The translations under genes and the position numbers were made by a program. Below the pieces are notes generated by a model, which was not told where the DNA came from, made no database searches, and saw only the letters and a list, made by a program, of their open reading frames with translations. Below are positions 8,774 to 17,966 of a stretch of DNA of 64,000 nucleotides, piece after piece; positions within the stretch are counted from its first letter, which is position 1, and each line of letters starts with the position of its first letter. This stretch comes from Phaeovulum molybdatiresistens. Its GTDB lineage: Bacteria; Pseudomonadota; Alphaproteobacteria; Rhodobacterales; Rhodobacteraceae. The stretch is taken from NCBI RefSeq assembly GCF_023544865.1, contig NZ_JAMJFX010000001.1:1-64000 (forward strand), read 5' to 3'.

Positions 8774-9592
8774 CTAGTCTTCCAGCGCCGCGTCCGGGTT
8801 TATCCCGACCTCGGCGCACATGCGCGCGACGTAGGAATTGGGCAGCGGCGGGTTCTTGCGCCACCAGGGCTTGGTGCCGTTGGTATACAGATGCACGCTG
8901 ACGGTCTGGTCGGTGAAATGCCCTTCAACCCGGCCATAGGGATCAAAGAACACATCGTTCAGCTGAAACGGCACCGGATACAGAACATCGGGCGTCATCG
9001 CCTTTTCGATATCGCCGGTCTGCTGGGCGAACCATGTGAAGGCCTGCGGGCCAAAGGCGGTGCGCTCGGTCTTGTAGATCATCTCGCCATGGCTCATGCC
9101 GCCCTTTTCGCGCAGCTTGTCCATCTGCTTGCGCTGGCGTTTGTTCCACCAGGCGGGATAATCGGGCAGGTTGTCATAGTAATCCAGCAGCTGATCCATC
9201 AGCGCGCAATGCTGCGGCAGCCCCACCACCCCGCAGTTCAGCGCCCCGCGCATGCCGTGCCCGGCAAAGACATAGTCCCATTCCTCGGGAAAGGGCTTGT
9301 AGCAGAAGGCGTCGCAATCGATCCACAGCGCGCCGGTCTTGCGGATCATCTTGTAGCGAAACACATTCGACAGGAACGAGGCCGAGGTCGCCGCGACCAG
9401 GGTCATGTCGATATCCATGATCTCGGTGGCGGGGCGGATCTGCACCCCCTCGGGCGCATTGTCGACCGCATCGGTGCAATAAAGCGTCACCGGATGGCCG
9501 TGCCGCAGATGCGACTTCAGGCAAAGCTGGTTAAGATAGTGAAGCTTCGGCCCGATCCAGAGCGAGGCGACAGGACGGCGGGACAGATTCAT
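8774..9592 (-). CDS. Glycosyltransferase with DxD sugar-binding motif (GT32-like)
   Basis: A 272-residue protein resembling bacterial GT32-type or alpha-galactosyltransferase-like enzymes. It opens with SLWIGPKLHYLNQLCLKS, a typical start of DxD sugar-binding glycosyltransferases, and has WIDCDAF near the middle, where DCD is the likely metal/nucleotide-sugar motif. It also has a GVVGLP segment. There are no membrane segments. The ATG at 9592 gives a protein that starts just before the first beta strand. The frame is open further to 9856, but that stretch overlaps the upstream gene and reads as low-complexity Arg/Pro sequence. Its stop lies 5 bases before the start of the next glycosyltransferase, which suggests translational coupling. 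The role in capsule, LPS or exopolysaccharide assembly is inferred from context. Confidence 0.85.
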   Translation of the reverse strand: MNLSRRPVASLWIGPKLHYLNQLCLKSHLRHGHPVTLYCTDAVDNAPEGVQIRPATEIMDIDMTLVAATSASFLSNVFRYKMIRKTGALWIDCDAFCYKPFPEEWDYVFAGHGMRGALNCGVVGLPQHCALMDQLLDYYDNLPDYPAWWNKRQRKQMDKLREKGGMSHGEMIYKTERTAFGPQAFTWFAQQTGDIEKAMTPDVLYPVPFQLNDVFFDPYGRVEGHFTDQTVSVHLYTNGTKPWWRKNPPLPNSYVARMCAEVGINPDAALED

Positions 9593-9695
9593 GCGCGGGT
9601 ACCCGGATAACAGCGCGCCGAACGCGGCGCAAACACGACAGACGCCGCAGGCATAGACCAATCGGGGCGCCCGGAAAAGCCTTGTGATGGGGCCA

Positions 9696-10814
9696 TCAGC
9701 CCGCCATCGGCACGATCTGCGTGCCAAGCCGCGCGGCCAGATCGGCCCGTTCGGCATCGATCGCGCCGGGCGGCAGCGGCCCCCAGCGATCGGGCGCGTC
9801 AATGAACCCCCGCGCGGCCAGATCGCGGCCCAGCGCGGGAAAATCCAGTTCGGCATAGATCTCGCTCATCTGTGACAACTTGGCGCCCGCGAACTGGTAA
9901 TAGCGTCCCGACAAGGCGTTGATCACATCGGGCTCCAGCCCGGCGAAATGGCGATACTGGGTCAGGTAATCCGCGATCGTGTCGCCGGGCCGGCGCAGGA
10001 TGATGCCCACGCGATCCTGCGGCCCGGCAAAGAAGGCGGCCAGATGCAGGGCGGATGAATCGCTGGACACGATCACCTTGGCGGCCTTGTATTGCGCGAT
10101 CTGCGCCTCGACCGGGTGTTCCTGGGGGTGATAGATGCTGTAGCCCTCGGCCTGGAACAGGCGTTCCAGATGCGCCTCGCCGAAATACCGCCCGCGTTTC
10201 GAAAACAGCCGCGTGCGCGAGATATAGATGCGTTCTGGCCCGTCGGGCGCGATGGTGCGGCCCAGATGGCGTTTGACATGGGCGCGGAATTCCGGGCAGG
10301 CGGCGATCATGTCGCCGGTGCCAAACCCCTGCGGCGCCAGCACCAGCCGTTCCACCCGCAGCGGCGCGATCACGCCCTGCGCGCGTTTGGGGCGCGCGCC
10401 GAACAGCGACAGCATCGGGCGCAACGGGCGAATAAAACGGTTGGGGCGCGTGACCTGCTTTTTCAGCAAGAACAACTCGCCCCGGACCTTTTCCTCAACC
10501 ATCCCCGCGGCCCACAACCGGCCGGTGGATTCCAGCAGGAAATGGCCGAAATGGTTATAAAGCATCCCGCCATAAAGCCACAGCCCCGGCAGCGGGTCGC
10601 CTTCGGGCACGGGCGGCGGGCCTTCCGGCGCAACTGTCGTGGGCTGGCGCGAATTGCGAAAGCACTGCCCATCGGCCAGATAGGTGCCATCGGCGTCATA
10701 AACGCCCGCGGGGCGGCGGATGCCACCCGCCTTGCCCGCGCCAAAGGGCACGATCAGGGCATTTTCGACGATGCGGACACGCGCGGCCAGCGGCAGATCG
10801 GGGTCAAAGCGCAT
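9696..10814 (-). CDS. Glycosyltransferase family 61 protein (second copy)
   Basis: A 372-residue GT61 protein, paralogous to the one at 4669-5886. Shared signatures are FGHFLLEST, YISRTRLF, YHPQEHP, AQIAQYKAAKVIVSSDSSALHL and a final segment starting FPALGRDLAARGF. The start is placed at the ATG at 10814, which has CGGAG about 5 bases upstream; an alternative start at 10838 would add eight residues. It appears to be the first gene of the minus-strand glycosyltransferase run, separated by 103 bases from the next gene. No promoter was identified. The arrangement of two GT61 genes flanking three others suggests a small polysaccharide assembly set, but no flippase, polymerase or sugar-nucleotide synthesis gene is present in this window. 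Confidence 0.9.
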   Translation of the reverse strand: MRFDPDLPLAARVRIVENALIVPFGAGKAGGIRRPAGVYDADGTYLADGQCFRNSRQPTTVAPEGPPPVPEGDPLPGLWLYGGMLYNHFGHFLLESTGRLWAAGMVEEKVRGELFLLKKQVTRPNRFIRPLRPMLSLFGARPKRAQGVIAPLRVERLVLAPQGFGTGDMIAACPEFRAHVKRHLGRTIAPDGPERIYISRTRLFSKRGRYFGEAHLERLFQAEGYSIYHPQEHPVEAQIAQYKAAKVIVSSDSSALHLAAFFAGPQDRVGIILRRPGDTIADYLTQYRHFAGLEPDVINALSGRYYQFAGAKLSQMSEIYAELDFPALGRDLAARGFIDAPDRWGPLPPGAIDAERADLAARLGTQIVPMAG

Positions 10815-10896
10815 GCGGGCTCCGGGGTAACAGGGCAACGTTTACGCGCCCCTTGTGCCCGATCCGGCCCGCGCGCTCAATCCACCTTGGCGCGGG

Positions 10897-11292
10897 TCAC
10901 AGATAGCGGCCGCCGCGCTGCAACACCTCGATCTGATAGCCATCGGGATCGGCGATGAAGAAGAACCGCGCGATCACCTGCCCGCCGGGCGCGAAATCGA
11001 CGATCTGGCGCGGCGCCAGGCCCGCGGCGGTCAGGCGCGCATGTTCCGCCGCCAGATCGTCGACCGAAACGGCCAGATGGCCATAGCCATCGCCCAGATC
11101 ATAAGGCACGGTCCGGCCCTTGTTGATCGTCAGTTCCAGTTCGAACGCGGTTTCGGGATTGGACAGATAGACCAGCGTGAAGGCGTCGAAATCCATCCGC
11201 TCGGCGACGGTCAGCCCGAAGGCGCGGTGGTAGAACTGGACCGAGCGTTCTTCATCCAGAACGCGGATCATGCTGTGAATGGCCTTGGCCAT
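10897..11292 (-). CDS. gloA: Lactoylglutathione lyase (glyoxalase I)
   Basis: A 131-residue vicinal-oxygen-chelate protein that would convert the hemithioacetal of methylglyoxal and glutathione to S-lactoylglutathione. It has the expected two-repeat fold: MIRVLDEERSVQFYHRAFG at the start, YLSNPETAFELELT with a metal-binding glutamate, GYGHLAVSVDDL with a metal-binding histidine, and FFFIADPDGYQIEVLQ with the final glutamate. The length is standard. The ATG at 11292 has GGAGGG about 8 bases upstream. It lies downstream of the fused beta-oxidation gene on the same strand, with an 84-base gap that contains a stable hairpin, so it is probably expressed separately, at least in part. Confidence 0.92.
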   Translation of the reverse strand: MAKAIHSMIRVLDEERSVQFYHRAFGLTVAERMDFDAFTLVYLSNPETAFELELTINKGRTVPYDLGDGYGHLAVSVDDLAAEHARLTAAGLAPRQIVDFAPGGQVIARFFFIADPDGYQIEVLQRGGRYL

Positions 11293-11331
11293 CGGAACCC
11301 TCCGGTTGCGAAAACAGCGTGGCGATAGACC

Positions 11332-11366
11332 GGCGCGGCGCGGGGGACAAGCCCCGGCACCGCGCC
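11332..11366 (-). terminator. GC-rich hairpin between the beta-oxidation gene and gloA
   Basis: A nested inverted repeat in the 84-base gap: outer arms GGCGCGG/CCGCGCC and inner arms GGGG/CCCC around a short loop. It lies just after the stop of the fused hydratase/dehydrogenase on the minus strand. There is no T run, so it may be a transcript end stabiliser or a weak terminator rather than a classic intrinsic terminator. Confidence 0.3.
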
Positions 11367-11376
11367 TCAGGCCCGC

Positions 11377-13383
11377 CTAGCGCTGGATCAGCGCCGCAAG
11401 CGCCGGCGCGGGCGCGCGGCCCAGATCCTGCGTCAGCCCGTCGATCCCGCGCCGGATCGCGTGGAACATCGGCCCGCCGCGCCAGCGCGGGAAGCCATAG
11501 CCGTGGATCTTCACAAGATCGATATCCGAGGATTTCTGCGCGATGCCCTCGGCCAGGATCGCGGCGCCTTCCTCGGCCATCTCGGCGACCAGCCGCGCCG
11601 CGATGGCCGCGCGGTCCATGCCCGCGCCGGGGGTGATCTGCGCGGCCAAAAGCCCCGCCACCGTGTCCGAGGGCACAGGCTTGCGGTCCCCCGGGGCATA
11701 GTCATACCAACCGCCGCCGGTCTTTTGCCCCTTGCGGCCCGCGCGCACCAGAATGTCGCCCAGCATCTCTGGCACGTCTTCGCCGCGGGCGCGCGCGCCC
11801 TCGCGTTGCAGGAAGGCGATGTCGAGCCCGCCAAGATCCTGTGCCTCAAACGGGCCCATCGCCAGGCCAAAGCCGCGCATCGCCGCATCCACCTCGGCAA
11901 TGGCGATGCCCTCGCGGACCAGCGCCTCGGCCGCGGCGCGATAGCGTTTCAGGATGCGGTTGCCGATGAAACCATCGCAGATCCCCGCCTGCACCGGCAT
12001 CTTGCCCAGGCTGCGCGCCAGCGCGAAGCCGCTGGCCAGCACCTGCGGCGCGGTATCAGCCGTGGGCACGATTTCCAGCAGCTTCATCACATTGGCCGGG
12101 CTGAAGAAATGCAGCCCGATGAAGCGGTCGGGATGGGGCAGCCCTTCGGCAATGGCGCGCGGGTCCAGATAGGATGTGTTGGTTGCCAGGATCGCATCGG
12201 GGCGACACAGCCGGCCCAGCTCGGCAAAGACCGCGCGCTTGACGCCGATTTCCTCGAACACCGCCTCGATCACCAGATCGACATCGGCCAGCGCGGCATA
12301 ATCGGTGGTGCCGGTCACCCCGGCCATGCGATCGGCGGCCTGCGCCTCGGACAGGCGGCCGCGCTTGACCGCGCCGTCATAGATCGCGCCCAGATTGGCC
12401 AGACCACGGGCGACCGCCGTATCATCGCGTTCGATCAGCACCACCGGCAGACCCGCATCGCGCAGCGCCGCGGCGATGCCCGCGCCCATCGTGCCGCCGC
12501 CGATCACGGCGGTGGTCGCAATCGGGCGCGCGGTCACATCCTTGAGCGTGGACGGGCGCGGTGCGGCCCGTTCGGCAAAGAACACATGGCGCAGCGCCGC
12601 GGCCTGATCCGATCCGCGCAGATCCAGGAAGGTTTCCCGCTCAAAGGCCATGGCGGCGGTGAAATCGCCGGTGACGGCGCGTTTTACACAGTCAAGCGCC
12701 CGCAGCGGCGCCACTGCGCCCTTGGCAGCCTTGGCCACGGCGGCCTCTTGCGCGGCCCAGAAGCCTTCGGGCGCAGGCGCAGGATCGCGCGCGCAAACCG
12801 GCGCGGGCAGCGGCGCGTTCAGCGCGGCTTCGGCAAAGGCCACCGCGCCCGCGCGCAAATCGCCGTCAATGATCTGGTCGATCAGGCCGATCGCCAACGC
12901 CCGGGCCGCCTTGACCGGCTTGCCCGAAGTTGCCATCGCCGCCGCCTCAACGGCGCCGACAAGGCGCGGGGTGCGCACCGTTCCGCCCGCGCCCGGCACG
13001 ATGCCCAGCGTCACCTCGGGCAGGCCCAGCGCCGCCGACGGCACCGCCACGCGGAAGCGACAGCCCAAGGCCACCTCAAGCCCGCCGCCCAGCGCCGATC
13101 CGTGGATCGCGGCGATCCAGGGCTTGGCGGCGGTTTCAATCCGGGCAACCAGATCGGGCAGATGCGGTTCCATCGGCGGCTTGCCGAATTCGCTGACATC
13201 GGCGCCCGCGATGAAGGTCCGCCCCGCGCAGATCAGCACAACCGCGCGAATATCGGGGTCCGCATCCAGCGCGCCCACCGCATCCCAAAGCCCCTGCCGT
13301 AGCGCCTGCGACAGCGCATTGACGGGCGGGTTGTCGATGGTGACGACGGCAATTGTGCCTTCGCGCGCGATGGATACGGTCAT
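11377..13383 (-). CDS. Fused enoyl-CoA hydratase / 3-hydroxyacyl-CoA dehydrogenase (probable PaaF+PaaH function)
   Basis: A 668-residue two-domain beta-oxidation enzyme. Residues 1-190 form the crotonase domain ([22 protein letters not shown], then the oxyanion segment [15 protein letters not shown]). Residues from about 290 form the NAD-binding dehydrogenase domain ([12 protein letters not shown]). These are followed by the catalytic [16 protein letters not shown] segment and a duplicated C-terminal helical domain. The ATG at 13383 comes one base after the livF stop, so it is translationally coupled to the ABC importer operon headed by paaN. No separate paaF or paaH gene is present in the paa region. 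I therefore infer that this protein hydrates 2,3-dehydroadipyl-CoA and oxidises 3-hydroxyadipyl-CoA. A general fatty-acid role remains possible. Confidence 0.9.
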   Translation of the reverse strand: MTVSIAREGTIAVVTIDNPPVNALSQALRQGLWDAVGALDADPDIRAVVLICAGRTFIAGADVSEFGKPPMEPHLPDLVARIETAAKPWIAAIHGSALGGGLEVALGCRFRVAVPSAALGLPEVTLGIVPGAGGTVRTPRLVGAVEAAAMATSGKPVKAARALAIGLIDQIIDGDLRAGAVAFAEAALNAPLPAPVCARDPAPAPEGFWAAQEAAVAKAAKGAVAPLRALDCVKRAVTGDFTAAMAFERETFLDLRGSDQAAALRHVFFAERAAPRPSTLKDVTARPIATTAVIGGGTMGAGIAAALRDAGLPVVLIERDDTAVARGLANLGAIYDGAVKRGRLSEAQAADRMAGVTGTTDYAALADVDLVIEAVFEEIGVKRAVFAELGRLCRPDAILATNTSYLDPRAIAEGLPHPDRFIGLHFFSPANVMKLLEIVPTADTAPQVLASGFALARSLGKMPVQAGICDGFIGNRILKRYRAAAEALVREGIAIAEVDAAMRGFGLAMGPFEAQDLGGLDIAFLQREGARARGEDVPEMLGDILVRAGRKGQKTGGGWYDYAPGDRKPVPSDTVAGLLAAQITPGAGMDRAAIAARLVAEMAEEGAAILAEGIAQKSSDIDLVKIHGYGFPRWRGGPMFHAIRRGIDGLTQDLGRAPAPALAALIQR

Positions 13384-13384
13384 G

Positions 13385-14086
13385 TCAAATCCCCAGATAG
13401 GCTTCGCGGATACGTGGATCGGCGATCAATTCGGCCGCCGGCCCTTCCATACTGATGCGGCCCGTCTCCATGACATAGCCGCGATCGGCGATCTTCAGCG
13501 CGCCGAACGCGTTCTGTTCAACCAGAAGCACGGTGACGTCAAGTTTCTTCAGCCCGCTGACCACATCGAAGATCTGCTGCACCAGGATCGGCGCCAGCCC
13601 CATCGAGGGTTCATCCAGCAACAGGCACGACGGCCGCCCCATCAGCGCGCGCGCGATCGCCAGCATCTGCTGTTGCCCGCCCGACAGGCCGCCCGCCGCC
13701 TGATTGCGTTTCTGTTTCAGGATCGGGAACATCTGGAAGGCGTCTTCCATGTCGCGGTCCACCCGGTCATCGGAAAACAGGAACGCGCCCAGCCGCAGGT
13801 TTTCCTCAACCGTCAGGTTGGTGAATATCTGTCGCCCCTCGGGCGATTGTGCCAGCCCCCGGCGCAGGCGCTTGAAGCCCGGCACGGTGGTAATGACGTC
13901 GCCCCGGAAGGTGATCGCCCCGCCCGTGACCGGCTGCACCCCCGAGATACAGCGCAACAGCGTGGTCTTGCCCGCGCCATTGGCGCCCACGACGGTGACG
14001 ATTTCGCCCGAATTCACGGCCAGATCGATGCCGTGCAACACCTCGATGCGGCCATAGCGCGACCGCAGCCCTTCAACCGTCAGCAT
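13385..14086 (-). CDS. ABC transporter ATP-binding protein, LivF type
   Basis: A 233-residue ATPase of the branched-chain amino acid (HAAT) importer family, LivF subgroup. Walker A is [11 protein letters not shown], the ABC signature is [15 protein letters not shown], and Walker B is [13 protein letters not shown]. The ATG at 14086 is chosen for a perfect AGGAGG site about 6 bases upstream; it overlaps the end of livG by 14 bases. An open frame to 14107 has no such site. It is the fifth gene of a paaN-livK-livH-livM-livG-livF run, so it probably powers uptake of phenylacetate or a related aromatic acid rather than leucine. That substrate assignment is context-based. Confidence 0.93.
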   Translation of the reverse strand: MLTVEGLRSRYGRIEVLHGIDLAVNSGEIVTVVGANGAGKTTLLRCISGVQPVTGGAITFRGDVITTVPGFKRLRRGLAQSPEGRQIFTNLTVEENLRLGAFLFSDDRVDRDMEDAFQMFPILKQKRNQAAGGLSGGQQQMLAIARALMGRPSCLLLDEPSMGLAPILVQQIFDVVSGLKKLDVTVLLVEQNAFGALKIADRGYVMETGRISMEGPAAELIADPRIREAYLGI

Positions 14087-14852
14087 CGGCAGCCTCCTGC
14101 GTTCCAAGATAGGCCGCGATCACATCGGGGTTGCGGCTGACCGTGGCCGGGTCGCCCTCGGCGATCTTCTCGCCATGGTCCAGCACCACGATATGGTTGG
14201 AAATGCGCATGACCATCTTCATGTCATGCTCGACCAGCAGGATCGCCACGCCCTCGGCGGCGACCTCGGCGATCAGGTGGTCGATCTCTTCGGTCTCGAC
14301 CGCGTTGCAGCCCGCCGCCGGTTCATCCAGCAACAGCACCCGCGGCTTCAGCGCCAGCGCGCGCGCGATTTCCAACCGCTTGAGCGCGCCATAGGACAGG
14401 TTGCCCGCCTCTTGTTCGCCGGCGCGACCAAGGCCCACGCGTTCAAGCAGCTTTTGCGCCCCTTCGCGCGCGACCTGCGCCCGGCGGCGCGAGGACGGCA
14501 GGTTCAGCAGATCGGCCAGCAGATGCCCGCTTTCCTGCAGGTGATAGCCCGCGATCGCATTTTCCAGCACCGTCATCTGCTGAAAGATCTGCAGGTTCTG
14601 GAAGGTGCGCGACAGGCCCCGGCGCGCCAGAAGATGCGGGCTCATGCCGGTGACATCCTCGCCGTCCAGCTTCACCCGGCCCGAGCCGGGCAGATAGACG
14701 CCCGAGATCATGTTGAACAGCGTAGTCTTGCCTGCGCCGTTGGGCCCGATGACCGAAACGATCTCGCCCGGTTTCATGGCGAAGCTGACATCGTGGACGG
14801 CGCGCACGCCGCCGAATTCGATGCCCAGCCCTTCTACTTGCAGAAGACTCAT
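14073..14852 (-). CDS. ABC transporter ATP-binding protein, LivG type
   Basis: A 259-residue LivG-type ATPase, the partner of the LivF protein encoded next. Walker A is [11 protein letters not shown], the signature region is [15 protein letters not shown], and Walker B is [12 protein letters not shown]. The C-terminal extension after the H-loop ([10 protein letters not shown]) is typical of LivG. Start and upstream livM stop overlap as ATGA (4 bases), and GGGAGGGG lies directly upstream. LivG and LivF would form the cytoplasmic ATPase pair of a high-affinity importer whose other parts are encoded immediately upstream. Confidence 0.93.
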   Translation of the reverse strand: MSLLQVEGLGIEFGGVRAVHDVSFAMKPGEIVSVIGPNGAGKTTLFNMISGVYLPGSGRVKLDGEDVTGMSPHLLARRGLSRTFQNLQIFQQMTVLENAIAGYHLQESGHLLADLLNLPSSRRRAQVAREGAQKLLERVGLGRAGEQEAGNLSYGALKRLEIARALALKPRVLLLDEPAAGCNAVETEEIDHLIAEVAAEGVAILLVEHDMKMVMRISNHIVVLDHGEKIAEGDPATVSRNPDVIAAYLGTQEAADADG

Positions 14853-15805
14853 TCACCCCTCCCCCGGATCAGGCGCAGGACCGAGGGCAGCAGCCCTTCG
14901 CGCATGAAGATCATCACCAGCATCATCACCAGACCCAACATCAGCTGTTCATATTCGGCAAAGACCGTAAGAACCTGCGGCAGCATCGTCAGGATGCCGG
15001 CGCCGAAGATCGCGCCCAGCACCGATCCCGCGCCGCCCAGAACCGCCATCGTCACCATTTCGATCGAGTGCATGTAGCCCGCGACATCGGGGGTGATGAA
15101 CTTGTTCTGCAGCGCCAGAAGCGACCCCGAGACCGAGGCATAGACCGCCGAGATCACGAAGGCCTGCAGCTTCAGCCGGGCCACATCAACACCCACGGTG
15201 CGCGCGGCAATTTCCGACCCGTGCAGCGCGCGCAGCGCCCGGCCGGTGGGGCTGTTGAACAGGTTCAGCGCAAGCCAGGCCCCCAGCAACAGCGCAAGGC
15301 CGGTGAAGCCATACCAGAATTCGGAATTGTTCAGGTTCAGGCCCATGTCCTTCAGCAGACCGCGCAGGCCCAGATCAGGCACCTCGATCCCGTCGGGACC
15401 ACGGGTGATGTCGCGTTCATTGGCCAGAACCATCGACACCAGAATACCAAAGCCCAGCGTGGCCACGCCCAGATAATAGCCCTTCAGCCGCAGGATCGGC
15501 CGCCCGATCAGCCAGGCCATCGCCGCCGAAATCACCGCCCCCAGCACCAGCGCCAACCCCGGATGCAGGCCCAGATGCACCGGCGCCAGCGCGCAGGTAT
15601 AGGCGCCGATCCCGGCAAAGCCCGCATGGCCCAGGCTGATCTGGCCGGCATAGCCGATCAGGATGACCATCCCTGTCACCGCGATGCCGTTCACGAAGAT
15701 CAACGATCCGACGCGGTAATAGTAGGATGAGGGGAAGAAGAACGGGGTGATGGCGATCAGCAGCGCCAGCACCAGAAGGGTCGCTTGCTTGTTGCTCAGC
15801 TTCAT
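14849..15805 (-). CDS. ABC transporter permease, LivM type
   Basis: A 318-residue inner-membrane permease with about nine hydrophobic helices and the conserved LivM stretch GYAGQISLGHAGFAGIGAY near residue 50. The ATG at 15805 is used. A GTG at 15811, which overlaps the livH stop as GTGA, is an equally plausible start and would add two residues. With LivH it would form the membrane channel of the importer. The chain has the full length expected of LivM and no truncation. Confidence 0.92.
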   Translation of the reverse strand: MKLSNKQATLLVLALLIAITPFFFPSSYYYRVGSLIFVNGIAVTGMVILIGYAGQISLGHAGFAGIGAYTCALAPVHLGLHPGLALVLGAVISAAMAWLIGRPILRLKGYYLGVATLGFGILVSMVLANERDITRGPDGIEVPDLGLRGLLKDMGLNLNNSEFWYGFTGLALLLGAWLALNLFNSPTGRALRALHGSEIAARTVGVDVARLKLQAFVISAVYASVSGSLLALQNKFITPDVAGYMHSIEMVTMAVLGGAGSVLGAIFGAGILTMLPQVLTVFAEYEQLMLGLVMMLVMIFMREGLLPSVLRLIRGRGE

Positions 15806-15807
15806 GG

Positions 15808-16680
15808 TCACACCCGATCCGTGGATTTCTTGCCAAACAGGCCCTGCGGCATGGCAAACAGCACCGCAAGGATCACGATGAAGGCCGCCGCGTCCTTGTA
15901 CTGGCTGGAAATGTAGCCTGCGGTCAGCGCCTCAAGCAGGCCCAGCAGGATGCCGCCCACCAGCGCGCCCTTGGGGTTGCCCATGCCGCCCAGCATCGCC
16001 GCGGCAAAGCCCTTCAGCGCCAGCGCGATGCCCACGTCATAGCTGACCAGCGTGATCGGCGTCACCAGAACGCCCGCCAGCGCGCCGATGCCCGCCGACA
16101 TGGCAAAGGACAGCGTCATCACCCAGGCGGTGTTGATCCCCACCAGCTGCGCCGCAAGACGGTTGTTGGACGTGGCCAGAATGGCCTTGCCCATCAACGT
16201 GCGGGTGAAGAACAGCCACAGCCCCACGAACACCGCCAGCGCCCCCGCGATCACCCAAAGGCTTTGCGGCAGGATCGTCGCGCCCAGCACCCGGATCGGA
16301 TCATCGCCCGAAAAGGCCGGAAAGCGGTGCAGCTGCTTGTCGAACACCAGTTGCGTGACACCGCGGATAAAGATCGAGGCGCCGATCGTGATGATGATCA
16401 GCGACACCACCGGCGCGCCGCGCGCCGGCTCGATCGCCAGCTTGTTCAGCGCCACCCCGATCGCCGCCGTCACCGCGACCGCGATCAGCGCCGCCAGCGG
16501 CAGCGGCAACCCCGCCTTGAAGGCGAAGACGGTGATCATGCCGCCCAGCATCACGAATTCGCCCTGGGCGAAGTTCACGACGTCAGAGGCGTTGTAGATG
16601 ATGGTGAAACCCAGCGCGACCAGCGCGTAGACCGCGCCGACCGTCACGCCGGACAGTAGGAATTGCATCAGTTCGGGCAT
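15808..16680 (-). CDS. ABC transporter permease, LivH type
   Basis: A 290-residue hydrophobic permease of the LivH family, with the characteristic opening FLLSGVTVGAVYALVALGF and the NASDVVNFAQGEFVMLGG motif near residue 45. The ATG at 16680 follows a GGAGAG site; the frame is open to 16746, but the added residues are Pro/Arg-rich and not family-like. It sits between livK (89-base gap) and livM (4-base overlap if livM starts at its GTG). It would act as one half of the membrane channel. Confidence 0.92.
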   Translation of the reverse strand: MPELMQFLLSGVTVGAVYALVALGFTIIYNASDVVNFAQGEFVMLGGMITVFAFKAGLPLPLAALIAVAVTAAIGVALNKLAIEPARGAPVVSLIIITIGASIFIRGVTQLVFDKQLHRFPAFSGDDPIRVLGATILPQSLWVIAGALAVFVGLWLFFTRTLMGKAILATSNNRLAAQLVGINTAWVMTLSFAMSAGIGALAGVLVTPITLVSYDVGIALALKGFAAAMLGGMGNPKGALVGGILLGLLEALTAGYISSQYKDAAAFIVILAVLFAMPQGLFGKKSTDRV

Positions 16681-16769
16681 CGGGAGGCTCTCCGGCGATG
16701 GCGGGACAGGGGCCGCGCGGGTGGCGCGGAAAGGTCCAGCCCGCACGCGGCGGGCCGGGCCGTCACGAA

Positions 16770-17924
16770 TTACTCAACCAGGGTCCATTCGCCGTTGCGG
16801 ATTTCCAGCATCCGGAAGGCGGACAGGTCCAGGCCCAGGTGATCCTCGGGCGACATCGTGTAGATGCCGGTGGTCCCCACCAGACCCGAGGTCGCCTCGA
16901 TCGCGTCACGGATCGCCACCGGCTCGGTCGAACCGGCGCGGGTGATGGCATCGACCAGGATGCGCAGCCCGTCATGGGCATAGCCGCCAAAGGTGCCGAC
17001 CGGGGTGCCGGTCTTGTCCTCGAACATGGTCTTGTAGGCGGTCACGACCGGCTTTTGCGGGTCATCTTCGGCCAGCAGGTCGGGCACCAGAAGCGCGTTG
17101 CCCGGCAGGCGCACGCCCTCGGCGGCCTCGGCCCCGGCCAGTTCGATGAACCCTTTTGAGGCCACACCATGCGACTGATACAGCGGCAGGTCGATCGCCA
17201 GCTGCGCATAGTTGCGCGTCACGATCGAGGGGCCCTGGCCAAAGCCCGGGTTCAGGATCGCCTGGATACCGTCGCTGCCCTTGACGTTGGTCAGCTGCGG
17301 GGTCATGTCGGCATCCTGCGGCCCATAGCTTTCATCGGCCAGCACCTCGATGCCGTAATCGCCCACGATCGACAGGCACTGGTTGCGCATCGAGGCGCCG
17401 AAGCCGTCGGTCCCCGAGATCATGCCGATCTTGGTGATTTCGCGCTTCTGCATGTCTTCAAAGATCTTGGCGCAGGCCATGCGGTCGGTGTGCGGGGTCT
17501 TGAAGACGAAGGGCTTGACCGGATCGATGATCTCGATCGCGCCGGCCAGCGAGATGAAGGGCACTTCGGCATCCTCGGCCACCGGGATGATCGCCATGGA
17601 CGTGCCGGTGGTGGTGCCGCCGACGATGGCGACGACCTCGTCATCCTCGACCAGGCGGGTGGCGAAGGTGCGCGCCTTGTTCGGATCGCCGCCGTCGTCA
17701 TAGATCACAAGCTCGATCTTCTCGCCATTGACGCCGCCATTGGCGTTGATGTCCTCGACAAGCATCTTCAGCGTCTTGGCCTCGGGGTCGCCCAGGAAGG
17801 CGGCGGGGCCGGTTTCGGACACCGAGGCGCCGATCTTGATTTCGGCCATTGCGGTGCCCGCCAGGCCCAGGGCCATAAGCGTGGCAAGCGCGGTGGCGCT
17901 GGCAGTGGTGGTCAGGGTCTTCAT
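16770..17924 (-). CDS. Periplasmic substrate-binding protein of LivK-type ABC importer
   Basis: A 384-residue periplasmic binding protein. A clear signal peptide spans about 1-27 (charged start MKTLTT, hydrophobic core LATLMALGLAG, cleavage after AMA). The mature protein begins EIKIGASVSETGPAAFLG, typical of the Leu/Ile/Val-binding (HAAT, type I) fold. The ATG at 17924 is preceded by GGGAGGAG. The gene follows paaN by 42 bases and precedes the two permease genes, so the importer appears to be part of the phenylacetate regulon. I infer that the ligand is phenylacetate or a related aromatic or phenylalkanoate acid; the ligand cannot be read from sequence. Confidence 0.93.
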   Translation of the reverse strand: MKTLTTTASATALATLMALGLAGTAMAEIKIGASVSETGPAAFLGDPEAKTLKMLVEDINANGGVNGEKIELVIYDDGGDPNKARTFATRLVEDDEVVAIVGGTTTGTSMAIIPVAEDAEVPFISLAGAIEIIDPVKPFVFKTPHTDRMACAKIFEDMQKREITKIGMISGTDGFGASMRNQCLSIVGDYGIEVLADESYGPQDADMTPQLTNVKGSDGIQAILNPGFGQGPSIVTRNYAQLAIDLPLYQSHGVASKGFIELAGAEAAEGVRLPGNALLVPDLLAEDDPQKPVVTAYKTMFEDKTGTPVGTFGGYAHDGLRILVDAITRAGSTEPVAIRDAIEATSGLVGTTGIYTMSPEDHLGLDLSAFRMLEIRNGEWTLVE

Positions 17925-17966
17925 GCTGGTCTCCTCCCTCAGGGACTTTGCAGTAAGGCGGCCCGG

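Noticed and set aside
13385..17924. Branched-chain amino acid uptake as the certain role of the Liv-type importer
   Set aside because: Sequence family alone does not fix the ligand. The operon context with paaN and a beta-oxidation enzyme favours an aromatic acid, so the amino-acid label was not adopted.
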